A DNA stretch of 64,000 nucleotides from JAAZIN01 sp964441025 (lineage in GTDB: Bacteria > Bacillota > Dethiobacteria > DTU022). The stretch covers positions 158,444 through 222,443 of the forward strand of contig CAYTXG010000001.1 in the NCBI GenBank assembly GCA_964441025.1. Reading direction: 5' to 3'. This document shows positions 48,665 to 57,807 of this stretch, one piece after another. The notes beneath the pieces were generated by a model, which did not search any database, had not been told where the DNA came from, and worked only from the letters and a program-made list of their open reading frames with translations. Position 1 is the stretch's first letter. Each line of letters starts with the position of its first letter. Both the position numbers and the translations under genes were made by a program.

Positions 48665-50545
48665 TCACCTGTCACCCCAGATCTTTTCCGTTTCAACAGA
48701 GAGGTCCAGTTCCCTTAGCCTCTCCTCTGTGGCGACGCCTCTCTCCGGATCCATCTGCATGAGCCTGTAGAACTGTGATTTCATCTCATCGAACCTGATC
48801 TCAATGCCCGCCGGTTCGCCGTCACGCGCCGGCTCGAGCATGCGCGGCGTGAGGATGTCATCGCCGGCTCTGAAACCCAGCCGGTAATTGATGCATCTCT
48901 TCAGATGGAAAATCCGCGTCCCCGCCTCCATGAGCCCTTCAATGGTCAGGCCGTACCCTGCCGCCGCGTTGATGAATTCCACCATTTCCTCAATGGTGAA
49001 GGAGCGGTCTGCATATTGGCAGAAAGAGGCGCTGTTCTCGATCGCCCCCAGAGCGGCCGCAAGGACCATGGTTTCAGGCTTTTTCTCATGGGTCATTGCT
49101 TCAAGGTCGAACTCAAAGCCGATCTCCGGGTAGTTGCAGGCCCCTGTTTCCATGAAATGCATGGCCGTGGACACATGGCAGGCGCCGCGGGGGCTTACCG
49201 CATAGGCCAGGGCGTGACCGTGCCCTCCGCCGCGGGGATCGTGCATGGGCGCCTCCAGGCCCTTGCTGTGAACCGTGTACTCCGCCGAATTCCCGCCGAG
49301 CTCTTTGGCGGCCAGGGCGCTTCCCTCTGCCAGGAGCTCTCCCAGTTCTCCTTCCCTTGCAGCTATGGCAGGGAGCAGCACATTTACCACAGTATCCATG
49401 TCGCCCCACTCCAGGGCGATACCGCCCGTTTTCTCAGCCGTGAGATCCCCCCTCTCCCAGGCCTCCATGGCCCAGGCGATGGTGGAGCCCACCGAAATGG
49501 TATCCATGCCCAGGTCATTGCAAAGGTAATTGGCCTTGCAGACAGCGGCCAGGTCGGAGGAGTTTAACAGGGTGCCGAAGGCGGCCACCGTTTCATATTC
49601 CGGGCCGGGGCTCTCGGGGATGGAGAAAGGTCCTTCCTCCACCCTGACCATCCCCTTGCAGGCGACAACGCAGTAGGCGCAGCTTTTTTTCCTTGTCAGA
49701 TATTTCTCCGAGAGGGTGCTGCCTGTCAAAGCCTCACCCATCTCTTCATTGAAATTGGATTGCCAGTTCTTGATGGGCACATCCCCGGTATAGATATGCC
49801 CCTCCAGGTTGCCCGCCGAGCCGAAATCATGGAGCACCTGTGATATGATCGACTCCCTTATCTTCGGAATAACTGCTTTGGCCAGCTCTTTCAATCTTTT
49901 TTCATCGGCAAAATTGAGCTCAGCTTTCCCCCGGTTTGCAATTACCACTGCCTTGATATTTTTCGAACCCATGACGGCGCCCAAACCACAGCGGCCGAAA
50001 GCATGATGGCCGTCGTTTAAAATGCAGGCAAAGGGGACCCTGTTTTCGCCGGCGGGCCCGATGGAGAGCCCGGTGGAACTGCGCCCGAAACGCTCTTTCA
50101 GGATCGCCGATGTTTCATAATTGCCCTTGCCCCACAGGTCGCCGGCATCTTCGACGGTGATCTTTCCTGCCCTTATCAGAAGGTAGGAGGGAGAGGCGGC
50201 TCTCCCCGTGACCATGATCCCGTCGAAGCCCTGCCTTTTCAGGGCGGGCGCAAAATAACCCCCGCAGGATGAATCGGCAAAGGTCCCGGTGAGCGGTGAG
50301 CGGGCGGCGGCGCAGATCCTGCTCGCGCCCGACAGCCTTGCGCCCGCCAGCGGTCCGTTCATAAAAATAAGGGGGGCCTCCGGCGAGAGAGGGTCAGGGG
50401 GGAAACCGGCCCTGTCGCTGTAAAGTTTTGCCGCCATACCGCTGCCTCCGATGAAGCGGGCGTAGATCTCTTCGGGGTAGTTCAGCAGATCCACGGCGGC
50501 GGAGCTGAGATCAATATGGGCGATGACACCGGTGTTGCCTTTCAT
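48665..50545 (-). CDS. Aldehyde:ferredoxin oxidoreductase family protein
   Basis: A 626-residue tungsto-bispterin enzyme that interconverts carboxylic acids and aldehydes with ferredoxin. The N-terminal domain has FIGGSGMAAKLY and the pterin-contact FADSSCGGYFAPALKRQGFDGI. The 4Fe-4S cluster ligands begin with CAYCVVAC (Cys 289, 292, 296), and NDLGMDTISVGSTIAWAME follows, all typical of the family. Length fits AOR. It starts one base after the SCP2-like gene. The subfamily, and hence the aldehyde, cannot be told. In a cluster with acyl-CoA enzymes it may reduce or oxidise an intermediate or balance electrons. Confidence 0.92.
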   Translation of the reverse strand: MKGNTGVIAHIDLSSAAVDLLNYPEEIYARFIGGSGMAAKLYSDRAGFPPDPLSPEAPLIFMNGPLAGARLSGASRICAAARSPLTGTFADSSCGGYFAPALKRQGFDGIMVTGRAASPSYLLIRAGKITVEDAGDLWGKGNYETSAILKERFGRSSTGLSIGPAGENRVPFACILNDGHHAFGRCGLGAVMGSKNIKAVVIANRGKAELNFADEKRLKELAKAVIPKIRESIISQVLHDFGSAGNLEGHIYTGDVPIKNWQSNFNEEMGEALTGSTLSEKYLTRKKSCAYCVVACKGMVRVEEGPFSIPESPGPEYETVAAFGTLLNSSDLAAVCKANYLCNDLGMDTISVGSTIAWAMEAWERGDLTAEKTGGIALEWGDMDTVVNVLLPAIAAREGELGELLAEGSALAAKELGGNSAEYTVHSKGLEAPMHDPRGGGHGHALAYAVSPRGACHVSTAMHFMETGACNYPEIGFEFDLEAMTHEKKPETMVLAAALGAIENSASFCQYADRSFTIEEMVEFINAAAGYGLTIEGLMEAGTRIFHLKRCINYRLGFRAGDDILTPRMLEPARDGEPAGIEIRFDEMKSQFYRLMQMDPERGVATEERLRELDLSVETEKIWGDR

Positions 50546-50546
50546 C

Positions 50547-50990
50547 TCAATTCTTCCCTGTGATTATTTTATCCTCGTAACCCATCTCCTTGAGCACCAC
50601 GGGGAAAAGCTGAAAAGCAGGCCTTACCACAGGGAGGAGCTTCAGCATGGCGGTGACCTTGCCGCCCTGCTTGATGATCCCCTTGGTGATGCCCGCCATG
50701 GGGTTTTCCAGGCCGTGCCAGAAGCTGTGGGAGTGGTCGGCCGGCTGCTTCGACCAGACATCCTCCTTCAGTTCACAGGGTCCCAGGTAGAATGTGCCGA
50801 AATAGCCTTCCTTCTCCGGCTTGTTCTTCAGATCAATGGTGATCTCGGCATCGGGGTTGGTGTAGATGAACTTGATGATGATCCCCGCCTTTGACATCTT
50901 CTTTCCGATCCTTTCGTCTTGAAGGACCCGGTCCATGTAGTAGCCGTAGATCTCATAGAGCTGCTCTGCATCACGGTAATACTTGCTCAT
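50547..50990 (-). CDS. SCP2-like small protein
   Basis: A 147-residue protein with the sterol-carrier-like pattern (KFIYTNPDAEITIDLKNKPEKEG, then a helix-rich end GITKGIIKQGGKVTAMLKLLPVVRPAF). No catalytic residues are evident. The ATG at 50990 lies 6 bases after AAAGGAGG; a GTG two codons earlier is too close to the site. It is placed between the acyl-CoA dehydrogenase and the AOR genes. It may hold a hydrophobic acid or its CoA ester for the neighbouring enzymes. A second SCP2-like gene lies at 44032. Confidence 0.7.
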   Translation of the reverse strand: MSKYYRDAEQLYEIYGYYMDRVLQDERIGKKMSKAGIIIKFIYTNPDAEITIDLKNKPEKEGYFGTFYLGPCELKEDVWSKQPADHSHSFWHGLENPMAGITKGIIKQGGKVTAMLKLLPVVRPAFQLFPVVLKEMGYEDKIITGKN

Positions 50991-51015
50991 GTTCACCCTC
51001 CTTTTTTTAAACCCT

Positions 51016-52173
51016 TTATCGCTGGCTGAACCTCTGTTTGAAGATCATGCCGGCGATACCGATTTTAAGCATCTCGATGGTGCCGCCGGCCACGCCCCAG
51101 GCCTTGGCGTCGCGGTACATCCTCTCCAGCGGGAGCTCGGTGCTGTAGCCGTAGCCGCCAAAGATCTGCATGGCCAGGTTTGTCACCTCCACAACCATCT
51201 CATTGGCAAAGGCCTTGGCCATGGAGGCCTCATATATGGAAGGCATCCCCCTCCCGGCGCTGTTGATGGCGCGGTAGACGAGAAGCTTAGCCGCATCGAG
51301 CTTTGTGGCCATATCCACGATCATGAACTGGACGGCCTGGCGGTTGCAGATCTCTTTCCCGAAAGTTTTCCTTTCCTGGGCGTAGGATATCGCTTGCTCC
51401 AGCGCTCCGCCCGCCACCCCCAGGCACATGGCGGCATTGCCACACCTCTCGATATCAAAGGTGAGCATGAGATTGGCAAACCCGCCTGCGGGAAGAACGA
51501 GGTTGTCTTTCGGCACCCTCACATCATCAAAAAAGAGATCGCATGATGGCATCCCCCGCAGTCCCATGTATCTTTCCTGCTTTCCAAATGTGAATCCGGG
51601 CATCCCTTTTTCCACGATCAAAGCGCCGATGCCCCTGTAGCCCTGGATATTGTCGAACCTGGTGTAGACCATGTAATGGCTGGCATGGCCGCCGCCGGTG
51701 ACAAAAGATTTGCTGCCGTTGAGGATGTAGCAATCGCCATCCTCCACGGCATTTGTGTCCAGCGCCGTGAGATCGGAGCCTGCCTCCGGTTCGGTCATGC
51801 ATACAGAGACGCTGTTTCCTCCGCTGCATACGCCCGGCAGGATCCTCTTTTTTTGCTCCTCCGTGCCGAAAAAGCTGATGACCCTGACGGGGCCCACATT
51901 TGATTCAAAGACCGGCGAGGCGATCATGGGGCTGAATTTGGCAAGCTCTTCGATGCAGAGGATGGCATTTATGGAGGGCTGGTCGCCGCCCCCGTATTCG
52001 GAAGGGAGGGTCATCCCCAGCAGGCCGATTTCAGCGAAGAGATCGAGCAGGTGAAAGGGGAATTCACCTGTTTCATCCACATGCCTGGCCAGCTCTTTGA
52101 AATTCTCTTTTTTGCCCATGGATCTGATCGTCTCAAGCAGCATATTCTGTTCCTCATTCAGGTTGAAATCCAT
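51016..52173 (-). CDS. Acyl-CoA dehydrogenase with isovaleryl-type catalytic base position
   Basis: A 385-residue FAD enzyme that puts a double bond next to the CoA thioester. The FAD/substrate motif VCMTEPEAGSDLTAL and the C-terminal MQIFGGYGYSTELPLERMYRDAK are clear. The usual catalytic Glu in the YEGT loop is replaced (GVAGGTIEM), but a Glu is present in FDIERCGN, where isovaleryl-CoA and long-chain dehydrogenases keep their base. This favours a branched, long or bulky substrate. ATG after AAGGAGG. No ETF genes occur in the cluster, so electrons may pass to the HdrD-like proteins or to a distant ETF. Confidence 0.92.
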   Translation of the reverse strand: MDFNLNEEQNMLLETIRSMGKKENFKELARHVDETGEFPFHLLDLFAEIGLLGMTLPSEYGGGDQPSINAILCIEELAKFSPMIASPVFESNVGPVRVISFFGTEEQKKRILPGVCSGGNSVSVCMTEPEAGSDLTALDTNAVEDGDCYILNGSKSFVTGGGHASHYMVYTRFDNIQGYRGIGALIVEKGMPGFTFGKQERYMGLRGMPSCDLFFDDVRVPKDNLVLPAGGFANLMLTFDIERCGNAAMCLGVAGGALEQAISYAQERKTFGKEICNRQAVQFMIVDMATKLDAAKLLVYRAINSAGRGMPSIYEASMAKAFANEMVVEVTNLAMQIFGGYGYSTELPLERMYRDAKAWGVAGGTIEMLKIGIAGMIFKQRFSQR

Positions 52174-52203
52174 CTAATTCCTCCTTATAACGCATTGTAA
52201 TGG

Positions 52204-53571
52204 CTAGATGAGCGAGACAAGTTCTGTGATGCTGTAAGAGTTCTCCAGCTCCATGATCAGCCTGATGACTTCGTCTATCCTTTTCTTTTCCCTTGATCCG
52301 GCAAAGCGCCTCACTTTTGCCGTCACATCCTCTTCGGTCATGGGATCGCGGGGATCCCCTTTCGGTATCTCCACCAGCTTTTCCAGATGGCTGCCGTTTT
52401 TTAATTCAACTTCGATTCTGCTGGCTGTCACTTCAGGATAACGCGCTGAGAGCTCATCATCGGGAACGATATTGATCCGCTCCGCCAGCGCCAGGATGTC
52501 TTTTTTCTTCATCCGCCCTTCGGTTAGCTGCTCCGGTCCCAGCTCGCCGTCGCAGAGGGCGGCGGCAACGACGTAGGGAATGGAGAACTGGGCGGAAACA
52601 AAGCTGCCGCCCGGGGGCACGCTTTTACCCGCCGCGATTGCGGCCATGGTATATGTGTAGACGCTCACCAACCCTATCTCTGCCGGATTTATCTCATGTT
52701 CCCGCACCAGTTCCAGGGCGGCCTGCGCCGCTCCGTGGGTGTGCCTGCAGGAGGTAAAGGGCTTGAAGTAAACATCGTCGATGGCATAGCGGCTGCCCAG
52801 CCCGTCAGTGAGCTTTTTCGGATCCGATCCCATGGTATTGGTGATCTGAATGAAACCGCCGCTCAGCGATGACCCTTCAATTATTTCCGGGCATCCCGTG
52901 ATCCCCCTGCCGGCCAGCCCCGCCGCCATGATCCCCGCACTTGCAGACTGCCCTCCCTGGACAATCTTGACGGTGTAGCCCCCCATGAGCTGTTCGGCCA
53001 TGGAAAGAGGCAGCAGGTAGCCGGCATTGCCCATGGCGTTTAGCGTCTCTTCAGGGCTGTAGCCCTGGATCTTCGATACGGCGGCGGCGGCGCCAAAGGC
53101 GCCGCATGTGCCCGTGGGCAGAAAACCGGAGACAGTATGTCCCGGATGCACTGCCGCGGCGACCCTGTTTGCCACCTCGTAACCGGCGATGATCGCCTCG
53201 ATGAGCCTGCCGCCTCCGGCCTCCCCGGCTTCGGCAACGGCCAGGGCGGCGGGGATAACCGCCGACACGGGATGGTTCCCCCCAAATCTGTAACCGTCCT
53301 GGGCTTCAATAGCCTCGGCAGTGGTGCCGTTCATGAATGCGGCGCTCTGGATACCTGTTTTGAATCCGCACCCGAGAGCCGTGGAGATTCTCTTTTCACC
53401 CAGGGAGCGAATGTATTCCGCAACGGCTTTGGTCGCTTCAAGCTCCAGGGAACCGTAAATATTGGCCACATAATCGAGAAGGCAGAGTTTGGCCTTGTAA
53501 ACAGCCCCGGCGGGGACAGATTCAAGCTTCAGAGCGGCGGCAAAATCAGCAAGTTCTCTTGTTGCGCCCAT
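52204..53571 (-). CDS. MmgE/PrpD family protein
   Basis: A 455-residue protein of the 2-methylcitrate dehydratase/cis-aconitate decarboxylase family. It opens with a helical bundle and has the family's conserved DYVANIYGS, GYRFGGNHPVSAVIPAALA, GTCGAFGAAAAVSK and YFKPFTSCRHTHGAAQAAL segments. The last includes the His-rich site. Substrates in this family are small polycarboxylates or hydroxy acids that are dehydrated or decarboxylated. No citrate synthase-like gene accompanies it, so a propionate-methylcitrate role is unlikely here. Start ATG behind AGGGGGG, 23 bases after the CoA-transferase gene. Confidence 0.9.
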   Translation of the reverse strand: MGATRELADFAAALKLESVPAGAVYKAKLCLLDYVANIYGSLELEATKAVAEYIRSLGEKRISTALGCGFKTGIQSAAFMNGTTAEAIEAQDGYRFGGNHPVSAVIPAALAVAEAGEAGGGRLIEAIIAGYEVANRVAAAVHPGHTVSGFLPTGTCGAFGAAAAVSKIQGYSPEETLNAMGNAGYLLPLSMAEQLMGGYTVKIVQGGQSASAGIMAAGLAGRGITGCPEIIEGSSLSGGFIQITNTMGSDPKKLTDGLGSRYAIDDVYFKPFTSCRHTHGAAQAALELVREHEINPAEIGLVSVYTYTMAAIAAGKSVPPGGSFVSAQFSIPYVVAAALCDGELGPEQLTEGRMKKKDILALAERINIVPDDELSARYPEVTASRIEVELKNGSHLEKLVEIPKGDPRDPMTEEDVTAKVRRFAGSREKKRIDEVIRLIMELENSYSITELVSLI

Positions 53572-53594
53572 GGCAATTCCCCCCTTTTCTAGTT

Positions 53595-54395
53595 TTAGAC
53601 ATAGCCGCGCCTCTCGTAGATCTGGATCATCCTGTTGGGATCGAGCACTTCGCGCAGAAGGCGCAGCTCCTCCGTGGTGGGCGGTTCTGTCTCGTGGACA
53701 TCATCGGCCACTTTCAGTTCCCAGGGAGTCAGGCTGATCACCTCGTCAACGGTGGTATCGGGGTGGTAGCTGGCCAGGTAAGCCTCCTTTGTGTGGGTAT
53801 CGAATCTTAGAACCGCCTTGTTCGTGATGATTGCCTCCGGGCCCGTCCCGGGCGGCAGTCCCCATTTTTCACGGCTTCCCGGGCCTTCCAGGTATCCCGG
53901 AGTGGTGATAAAATCGACTCTCTCGGCAAGGGTCCGGTCATTGTGGACGGCGATGATGAGGGTGCGTTTCGCCAGCGCCCCGATGGGGTTGGCCCCTCCC
54001 GATCCGGGCAGGCGGTGGCTGGGGTTCCCGTAATCCCCGATCGTGGTGGTGTTGATGTTGCCGAATTTATCAATCTGGCTTCCCGCAAGAAAGCCTACAT
54101 CAACCCAGCCGCCCTGGAGGAACATGCCCATAATTTCAACGAGCCCTCCGATCATGGCTGCGCCGGGATTGAGGCAGGGATCTCCCACGGAGAGCGCCGG
54201 TCTTAGAGGATGCGCATCGTACACCCCCGACTCCTGCATCATCTTTGCACTGGGCGCGTGGGTATGGACGGCAATGTTGGCGGCCATGGAGGGAAAGCCT
54301 GTGCCCACGACGACGATATCGCCATCGCGGATCTCCCTGGCGCCGCAGCAGGCCATGAGCTCAGGTTTTATATAATCTGCTCCATCTGCGGTCAA
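53595..54395 (-). CDS. Glutaconate-type CoA-transferase, beta subunit
   Basis: A 266-residue subunit of the family I CoA-transferases, of the GctB/IpdB kind. The loop QESGVYDAHP carries the Glu that would form the enzyme-CoA thioester. GGLVEIMGMFLQGGWVDVGFLAGSQIDKFGNINTT is the typical core. TTG start with GGGAGG upstream. It is 17 bases downstream of the alpha-subunit gene, and together they would swap CoA between acids, activating the pathway's carboxylate. Members of this branch can also act as ring-opening hydrolases (IpdAB in steroid degradation), so the reaction is not certain. Confidence 0.87.
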   Translation of the reverse strand: MTADGADYIKPELMACCGAREIRDGDIVVVGTGFPSMAANIAVHTHAPSAKMMQESGVYDAHPLRPALSVGDPCLNPGAAMIGGLVEIMGMFLQGGWVDVGFLAGSQIDKFGNINTTTIGDYGNPSHRLPGSGGANPIGALAKRTLIIAVHNDRTLAERVDFITTPGYLEGPGSREKWGLPPGTGPEAIITNKAVLRFDTHTKEAYLASYHPDTTVDEVISLTPWELKVADDVHETEPPTTEELRLLREVLDPNRMIQIYERRGYV

Positions 54396-54411
54396 AACTG
54401 TTGCCTCCCTT

Positions 54412-55347
54412 TCAGTAAGAATAGGACACCGGGTATCCGTAGTCGAACGGAGCCATCAAAGAGGAAAACTTCTCATAGCCGTACTTTTTGATGAAATGTT
54501 CCGTGTATTGAGCGCGATCCTTCACCCCGAAGACCCACTCGTCAAGAAATGTTGTAAACCCCTCCACGGTGTTTGAAGCCTGCTGATAATCATAACCGTA
54601 GCCGAAATCGACATCGTAGAAACCGGGCGTGTATCCCGGATGGGCACCGAAGGGCTCCTCTGTTACGGCGACGACTTTGAATCCCGGGACAATGGTCCTG
54701 GAGGGATCTTTACCTACAACATCCCTGCTCACAAGGCGTTCGCAGCTGACGATCACCTTCCGGGCGGCATTGGCGCCCCACTTGCAGTCGCCGCCGATGC
54801 CCCACATCTGGGCATTGCCCTCTTCATCGGCCTGCTGCACGTGGATGATGGCCACATCGGGCTTGAGGGCGGGCACGAGCATGACGGTACTGCCGTCAAA
54901 GGGCGATTCGATCATTTTGAACTTCTTCTCACCCAGGAAGGAGCTCACCTTCATCAGGTCGGTGCCGGCCATATCCTTGACGGGCACGAAGGGCATTCCC
55001 GTTGCTCCCGCCAGAAGCATCATGGGCAGCGAAAGGTTGGTATACTCCTCAATTTCAATTTTGTGGGGGATGCCGCTCTCAACAGACCTGCGGTAACACC
55101 TGGCCAGCCCGTACAGGCCCAGGGAAATAAATGTTGAGATAAAGCGTTTCACGCATCCTGCGCCGATGAGCATGTCGAAATCATCGGCGGCGTTGCTGCG
55201 GGTGATGGTGAGCTCTCGTTTTTTCTGGCGGATGATCTCGTGAATGGCGGCAAAGGGCGGCCTGGCGATGTAGCCGCCGATAAAGAGAAAGTCGCCGTCA
55301 TCAACATGCTTTTTGATCGCCTCAGCCGTTGTCATCACCTTGCCCAT
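54412..55347 (-). CDS. Glutaconate-type CoA-transferase, alpha subunit
   Basis: A 311-residue partner of the previous gene product. The N-terminal part with DGDFLFIGGYIARPPFAAIHEIIRQKKRELT and the later HVQQADEEGNAQMWGIGGDCKWGANAARKVIVSCE match GctA-like alpha subunits. ATG at 55347 is 7 bases after GGAGG; an ATG two codons upstream lies almost on the site. It follows the glycyl radical enzyme gene by about 65 bases. The two subunits are complete. Confidence 0.87.
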   Translation of the reverse strand: MGKVMTTAEAIKKHVDDGDFLFIGGYIARPPFAAIHEIIRQKKRELTITRSNAADDFDMLIGAGCVKRFISTFISLGLYGLARCYRRSVESGIPHKIEIEEYTNLSLPMMLLAGATGMPFVPVKDMAGTDLMKVSSFLGEKKFKMIESPFDGSTVMLVPALKPDVAIIHVQQADEEGNAQMWGIGGDCKWGANAARKVIVSCERLVSRDVVGKDPSRTIVPGFKVVAVTEEPFGAHPGYTPGFYDVDFGYGYDYQQASNTVEGFTTFLDEWVFGVKDRAQYTEHFIKKYGYEKFSSLMAPFDYGYPVSYSY

Positions 55348-55416
55348 GGGCATTCCTCCTTTTCAGTTGTTATACCGCTATTTCCAGCAACATCTGCTAT
55401 ATTTTATATGACTTCT

Positions 55417-57798
55417 TTATTCAAACCCGGTACGGCTGATGATCTCATCCTGGGCAATATCGCTCAGATCGATGAATTCCGCCGAGTAGCCGCTGACCCT
55501 GACAAAGAGGTCGCGGAATTTTTCCGGCTCTTCCTGTGCTTTTCTCAGGGTCACCGAGTCGACCATGTTGAATTGCACCTGCATGCCGCCGCCCTCCATG
55601 TAAGCGCGGATCAGGCTCGCCAGGTGATCGGTTTTCACCTTTTTCCCCTGGAAACGCATGTTCAGGTTCGCCCCGTTGTAGATCCGCTCAAGGGGCAGCT
55701 TCACCACCGAATTCATTACCGCCGTGGGGCCTGAGAGGGCATTCCCCGTTGTGGGCGTTACCCCATTGCCCAGGACATCGCCGGCGTACCTGCCGTCGGG
55801 AGTGGCTCCGGTGAAGGCTCCGAAAGAGATATGAAATCCCACGGAGAAGATGCCGGGCCAGAAAGTGCCGCCCCGGAAGTTTTTATGGGCGGTGATCCTG
55901 TCGCAGTAATGCTCAGTCACTCTTGCCGCCATGGCATCAACTTCATCGTTGTCATTGCCGAACTTGGGGATGCGGTTGAGCATGTAGGCGCGCCATTTTT
56001 CAGCATTGTACCAGTCGTCGGAAAGCATCTCCACAAGCTCCGCCATGGTGAGGACTTTATTTTCAAAGACCGCTTTTTTTACACTGTAGAGGCTGTCAAC
56101 GGTATTGGCAAAGCCCATCAGCTGGACACCGGTGGAGTTGTACACCGCTCCGCCCCGCGTCAGGTCCAGGCCCTTTTCAAGGCAGCCCTCGATAACCGCC
56201 GAGGCGAAGGGGGAGGGGACATTGTCGGCGATGGCTTCATCGAGAACATGCATGCCCCTGGCGATCTGACGGGTAAAGTGGCTCACCTGCTCATCGTAAG
56301 CTTGCCAGAGCTCTTCAAAACTCGAGAAGAGGGCCGGATCTCCTGTTTTCAAGCCCGACTGGTAGCCGAAGATGCTGTCAATGCCCCTTGTCAGTGCGAA
56401 CTCAAAGCATTTCAAGGCATTGAACTGAACGGCAAAGGTGGAGCCGAAGGTCTTGCCCTGGGCATTGGGCTCCAGGCAGCCCACGATGCCGTAGTTGCGC
56501 GCATCTTCAAGGGTGTGTCCGCTGTGAAGGAGTGTTTTGATGATGGTCTCATCATTGAAAAAATGCAGCAGAACGCCCTCCCGGACGTAGTCCACCGCCT
56601 TTTTTAGAAAATCTGCGGGGCTTTCAGAGGAGATGCGCACCCCAAAATTGGGCTGCACCGTCCGCACATCGCTGAAAGCATCGAGAGCGATGTAGCTCAG
56701 CTCATTGGTGGCATCCTTCCCCTCCCGGTCCATCCCGCCGACAATGGCATTCTGGGTTGTCTTGCCCTGGGTCCCCTCGCCGCCGGGGATGAAAGCCTCT
56801 TCAAGAAGATTCCAGATCTCATTGGTCTTGATATACATAAGGGAGAGCAGTTCTCTGGCCTCTTCGCGGGTCAGGCGGCCCGCCTCCCTGTCGCTGCGGT
56901 AATAGGGATAGAGGATCTGATCGATCCTGCCGAGAGAGATGGAGTTCCCCCCTGATTCGATCTGCGATGTCAGGTGCACGAAGTAGAGGCTTTGCAGGGC
57001 TTCATGAAAGCTTTGAGCGGGAAACTCGGGCACGCGGGCGCAGATTTCCGCGATATTTTTCAGCTCTGCGGCGCGTTTCTGATCCTTTTCTTTTTTCGCC
57101 AGGCTGCGGGCCAGTTCGCTGTAGCGGCGGGCAAAGCTGATCACAGCACCGCAGGAGCGGATCACGGCCTCGTAAAAGAGCCGCTTTTTGTTGTCGCTTT
57201 CCGATGAGCCCAGCAATTCAAGCTTACCCCCGGCTTCTTTGGCGATACCGCCGAGCCCCAGGGAGAGCACTTTATCATGATCTATGGTGAAGTGGCCGAT
57301 GCCGTACGTTATCTCCAGCATCATAGTAAAGACATACTTATCCATATCCTCCGACAGATCAGGGGGCATGCGGGATTCCATAACATCTTCAACGGTTTTT
57401 CCCTGCCAGAAAGGGAGGATCTCACTTTTCAGCTCCTCTATTTCCGCGGGGCTGATCAGGGCTTTCTGCACGGCGCGGATCCCCAGGGCCTCCAGGTCCC
57501 CTTCGATCCACCGCGATTTGTTTTCCGGGAAAAGCGGCGCCCCTTTAAGCTTGCTCGTGCGGCATCCCACGATGAGCTCACCCTCCCTGATGATGGGGGT
57601 GATATTGTTCAGGATATGCTCAAAGGCGAGGCTCATTCGCTCCAGGGGATCCCTATGCCAGCTCAGCTCCATCGACTCTGTGAGATATCTGGCGCGCTCC
57701 ACGCATACCTCCATGGGCGCATCGATGATTCTCCACCTTAACCGGCCCACTCTTGAATTGAGGTAGCTGTTGTCAGTCATCGCTGTCTGATTTCCCAT
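55417..57798 (-). CDS. Glycyl radical enzyme, eliminase-like active site
   Basis: A 793-residue oxygen-sensitive enzyme. The glycyl radical loop near the C-terminus is RVSGYSAEFIDLS, with the radical on Gly770. The catalytic Cys is Cys441 in YGIVGCLEPNAQGKT; Glu443 two residues later reproduces the CxE pair of dehydratases and C-N/C-S lyases, not the Cys-Cys pair of pyruvate formate-lyase. Length is close to glycerol/diol and hydroxyproline dehydratases. ATG with GAGGTG upstream. It needs a radical SAM activase, and none of that type is encoded in the window. It sits in one leftward operon with CoA and redox enzymes. The substrate is unknown. Confidence 0.9.
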   Translation of the reverse strand: MGNQTAMTDNSYLNSRVGRLRWRIIDAPMEVCVERARYLTESMELSWHRDPLERMSLAFEHILNNITPIIREGELIVGCRTSKLKGAPLFPENKSRWIEGDLEALGIRAVQKALISPAEIEELKSEILPFWQGKTVEDVMESRMPPDLSEDMDKYVFTMMLEITYGIGHFTIDHDKVLSLGLGGIAKEAGGKLELLGSSESDNKKRLFYEAVIRSCGAVISFARRYSELARSLAKKEKDQKRAAELKNIAEICARVPEFPAQSFHEALQSLYFVHLTSQIESGGNSISLGRIDQILYPYYRSDREAGRLTREEARELLSLMYIKTNEIWNLLEEAFIPGGEGTQGKTTQNAIVGGMDREGKDATNELSYIALDAFSDVRTVQPNFGVRISSESPADFLKKAVDYVREGVLLHFFNDETIIKTLLHSGHTLEDARNYGIVGCLEPNAQGKTFGSTFAVQFNALKCFEFALTRGIDSIFGYQSGLKTGDPALFSSFEELWQAYDEQVSHFTRQIARGMHVLDEAIADNVPSPFASAVIEGCLEKGLDLTRGGAVYNSTGVQLMGFANTVDSLYSVKKAVFENKVLTMAELVEMLSDDWYNAEKWRAYMLNRIPKFGNDNDEVDAMAARVTEHYCDRITAHKNFRGGTFWPGIFSVGFHISFGAFTGATPDGRYAGDVLGNGVTPTTGNALSGPTAVMNSVVKLPLERIYNGANLNMRFQGKKVKTDHLASLIRAYMEGGGMQVQFNMVDSVTLRKAQEEPEKFRDLFVRVSGYSAEFIDLSDIAQDEIISRTGFE

Positions 57799-57807
57799 AA
57801 TAACACC

